Source: Clostridia bacterium (GTDB taxonomy: Bacteria > Bacillota > Clostridia > Oscillospirales > CAG-382). From it: a stretch of 6,722 nt of DNA. Below the pieces are notes generated by a model that worked only from the letters and a program-made list of their open reading frames with translations, was not told where the DNA came from and ran no database searches. Shown here piece by piece: positions 4,912 to 6,722 of this stretch. How positions within the stretch are numbered: position 1 is the first letter of the stretch; every line of letters starts with the position of its first letter. The position numbers and the translations under genes were made by a program. The DNA lies in NCBI GenBank assembly GCA_017959195.1, contig JAGDBE010000233.1, positions 1-6,722 on the forward strand, in the 5' to 3' direction.

Positions 4912-6700
4912 ATTCTTTATAAAGTTTTTCAACCGTCTCTTTGTCCGCCGTGACGTATGCGGAATAGTTTTTATCGTACACCACAAAGCCGGGTTTTGAG
5001 CCCGAAGGCTTTTTAACGTACCTTGCTTTTGTATAATCTACCGCGGCAAGCGGTTTTTCCCTTTCGGAGCTGTAGTAGGCTGCAATTATCGCACATTCCG
5101 TAAAACTTTCCGCCGACGGCTCCTCGTTATTACACAGCATTATAACATGCGAGCCGGGCGCGTTTTTGACGTGGAACCAGTAGTCGTTTTTATCGGCAAC
5201 CTTTGTCGTTATATAATCGTTCTGAAGATTATTTTTGCCGCATAGTACCTCGTATCCGTCGGAGGTCATGAATTTCATCGGTTTTAACGCCTTTTTCTTA
5301 CGCGTATCGGTGAATTTTCCTTTTGAACGCCTGATATTGTCGAGTTTTTTTCCATATCCTGAAATCGCAAGCTCCGCTCTGATTTCGTCAAGGTCGGATT
5401 CCGTCTGCGCTTTTGTAAGACTCTCAAAAACCGTTTCAATATATGCGCTTTCGGCGTTCGATTCCTCAAGCTGTTTTGCAACCATTATCTGCGCCGATTT
5501 TGCCTTGTTGTATTTCTTATAGTAAACTTGCGCGTTCTGCGACGGCGTATATCTCTCGTCAAGCGTGATTTCGGTTTCGGGCATATTCTCATCGTAATAA
5601 TTTACAAGCGAAACGTTCTTCATTCCTTTTTTCAGCGCGTATATGTTTGCAGTAATAAGGTCGCCGTACTGCTTCCATTTATCCATCTGCTTGCTTTCTT
5701 CGAGAGCGGACAGCTGAATCTCGGTCTTTTTGGCAATTCTCTGCGATGCGTTTGTCAAAACCCTCAGAATATCCTGACCACGCCTTTTTATGCGCTCGTT
5801 CTTTTCGCGCTGTTCGTAAAAGACATCGAGCATTTCGCTTACGTCTTCATAATCGCTTATTACGGCGCCCGCGCCGTACTGCCTTATATCGCAGAAGGAA
5901 TAATCGAGCACTTTGCCGTTTTTATCGGTTATGAGCTTCGGTGAAAAGTCGTTGTTTCTTACGCAGTCGTAAATTTTAGACAAATTGAACCACAATTTAT
6001 CTTTATCACACGTATTTATGGGCGCAGACGTGCTTTTTGCGGTCCTGAACACCGTTTCCCTTGCAATAAGCGGGGAAAGTCCCGCGTATTTGGAAATAAG
6101 GTACTTATCCCCTGCCGTAGTTACGCCGCAAGACACGTCGTTTTCAATTTTTGAGTAAAAATTCTCTTTCGTCTCTTCGAGAATATTGATTTTTCCCTTT
6201 TGAATTTCGGGATTTTCGTACAAAAATCCGCACAAAACCTCTCTTTTGCTGTTTGCTGACAGACTTACGGGATTCAGCACCGCGATTATCCTTTTATCCG
6301 CGTCAAGAAGGATTACGTTGCTGTACGTGCCCATTATCTCGCAGACAATATGTTTTTCCGACTGAAAGCCGAGCTCGTCGGTCGAAAGAACGCTTATCAT
6401 CATCGCTCTGTCAAAGCCTATCTGGTTGACATCTGTTATAAATCCGCCGGTAAGATGCTTTCTGAGCAGCATACAGAACATCGGTGCCGAAAGCGGATTT
6501 TCTCTTTCGGAATTTATATATCCAACCCTGGAAGAACCGGCATGCGCCGAAAGAAGAAGTCTCTTCGAGCCGTTTTTGGAGCGAAGGTGAAACACCGTTT
6601 CGTCGCGTTCCGGCTGATATATTTTTTCGATGCGTGAACCTATCGCAGTTTCTTTTAACTGCTTTACGACAGATGCCATCACTCCTGCGTCAAACGGCAT
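4910..6700 (-). CDS. rqcH: RqcH / FbpA-type NFACT protein (Rqc2 homologue, ribosome quality control)
   Basis: RqcH binds obstructed 50S subunits carrying peptidyl-tRNA, recruits tRNA-Ala and directs C-terminal alanine tailing, which marks the stalled chain for proteolysis. Older annotations call it fibronectin-binding protein A. The 596-residue protein has the full NFACT layout: an NFACT-N domain from residue 1 (MPFDAGVMASVVKQL, IEKIYQPERDE, MFCMLLRKHLTGG), the FDR motif with D97 and R98 at the same numbers as the residues needed for tailing in B. subtilis RqcH, and GTYSNVILLD (124-133). Charged helical segments at about 290-345 and 395-450 form the HhH/coiled-coil middle. The NFACT-R RNA-binding domain covers about 472-585: GKNNLQNDYITTK (488-500), DYWFHVKNAPGSHV (506-519) and ARYVKKPSGSKPGFVVY (559-575). 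It is slightly longer than B. subtilis RqcH (about 570). No sign of damage. It is convergent with spmB; its upstream neighbour is outside the window. Confidence 0.97.
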   Translation of the reverse strand: MPFDAGVMASVVKQLKETAIGSRIEKIYQPERDETVFHLRSKNGSKRLLLSAHAGSSRVGYINSERENPLSAPMFCMLLRKHLTGGFITDVNQIGFDRAMMISVLSTDELGFQSEKHIVCEIMGTYSNVILLDADKRIIAVLNPVSLSANSKREVLCGFLYENPEIQKGKINILEETKENFYSKIENDVSCGVTTAGDKYLISKYAGLSPLIARETVFRTAKSTSAPINTCDKDKLWFNLSKIYDCVRNNDFSPKLITDKNGKVLDYSFCDIRQYGAGAVISDYEDVSEMLDVFYEQREKNERIKRRGQDILRVLTNASQRIAKKTEIQLSALEESKQMDKWKQYGDLITANIYALKKGMKNVSLVNYYDENMPETEITLDERYTPSQNAQVYYKKYNKAKSAQIMVAKQLEESNAESAYIETVFESLTKAQTESDLDEIRAELAISGYGKKLDNIRRSKGKFTDTRKKKALKPMKFMTSDGYEVLCGKNNLQNDYITTKVADKNDYWFHVKNAPGSHVIMLCNNEEPSAESFTECAIIAAYYSSEREKPLAAVDYTKARYVKKPSGSKPGFVVYDKNYSAYVTADKETVEKLYKE

Positions 6701-6707
6701 ATTATCG

Positions 6708-6714
6708 CTCCTTT
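6708..6714 (-). promoter_or_regulatory. Ribosome binding site of rqcH
   Basis: The minus strand reads AAAGGAG, then a 7-base spacer CGATAAT and the ATG at 6700. The optimal match and spacing fix the rqcH start; the promoter is beyond the right edge. Confidence 0.9.
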
Positions 6715-6722
6715 CGTCAGAA

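Noticed and set aside
4441..4986. A 181-residue minus-strand reading frame across spmB and the end of rqcH
   Set aside because: It lies opposite the well-conserved SpmB sequence, crosses the terminator and overlaps rqcH in another frame; its protein resembles nothing I recognise.
5528..5944. A 138-residue plus-strand reading frame inside rqcH
   Set aside because: It is antisense to the conserved middle of RqcH, and I see no ribosome binding site or family resemblance.

Overview
The window looks like ordinary chromosome from an endospore-forming anaerobic Firmicute of the Clostridia. The reasons are the spmA-spmB spore maturation pair, an RqcH/FbpA protein of Firmicute type, a clostridial-style Amidase_3-SH3b amidase, and a large GLUG-repeat secreted protein whose C-terminal domain resembles those on clostridial exported proteins. 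Strong AGGAG-type ribosome binding sites and short hairpin-plus-T terminators agree. I cannot name a genus from sequence alone.

Layout: (1) Bases 1-2857, + strand, hold the 3' part (951 residues) of a large surface or secreted protein that enters from the left edge. It has two beta-helical GLUG modules separated by a pair of InlB/Listeria-Bacteroides-like domains, then a small C-terminal beta domain. (2) A bidirectional 13-bp hairpin terminator at 2872-2905 separates it from a convergent minus-strand amidase gene (2909-3688). (3) A 105-bp divergent promoter region (3689-3793) lies between the amidase and spmA. (4) spmA (3797-4363) and spmB (4367-4885) form a tight two-gene operon on the + strand. 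(5) A 24-base gap that is almost entirely hairpin terminator separates spmB from convergent rqcH (4910-6700, minus strand). The rqcH start and Shine-Dalgarno sequence lie just inside the right edge.

How the genes relate: spmA and spmB work together in spore core dehydration. The divergently transcribed amidase shares their intergenic region and could be a sporulation-related wall hydrolase, but that is inference. RqcH is a housekeeping ribosome-quality-control factor with no evident link to its neighbours. The GLUG protein is an accessory surface or secreted protein of unknown ligand.

I found no CRISPR array, tRNA, rRNA, insertion sequence, phage module or toxin-antitoxin pair, and no evidence for an undescribed multi-gene system. 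The most interesting points are the Gln-for-His change at the expected first zinc-ligand position of the amidase together with its missing signal peptide, the duplicated architecture and Cys ladder of the GLUG protein, and possible sporulation-sigma promoter elements in the divergent intergenic region.
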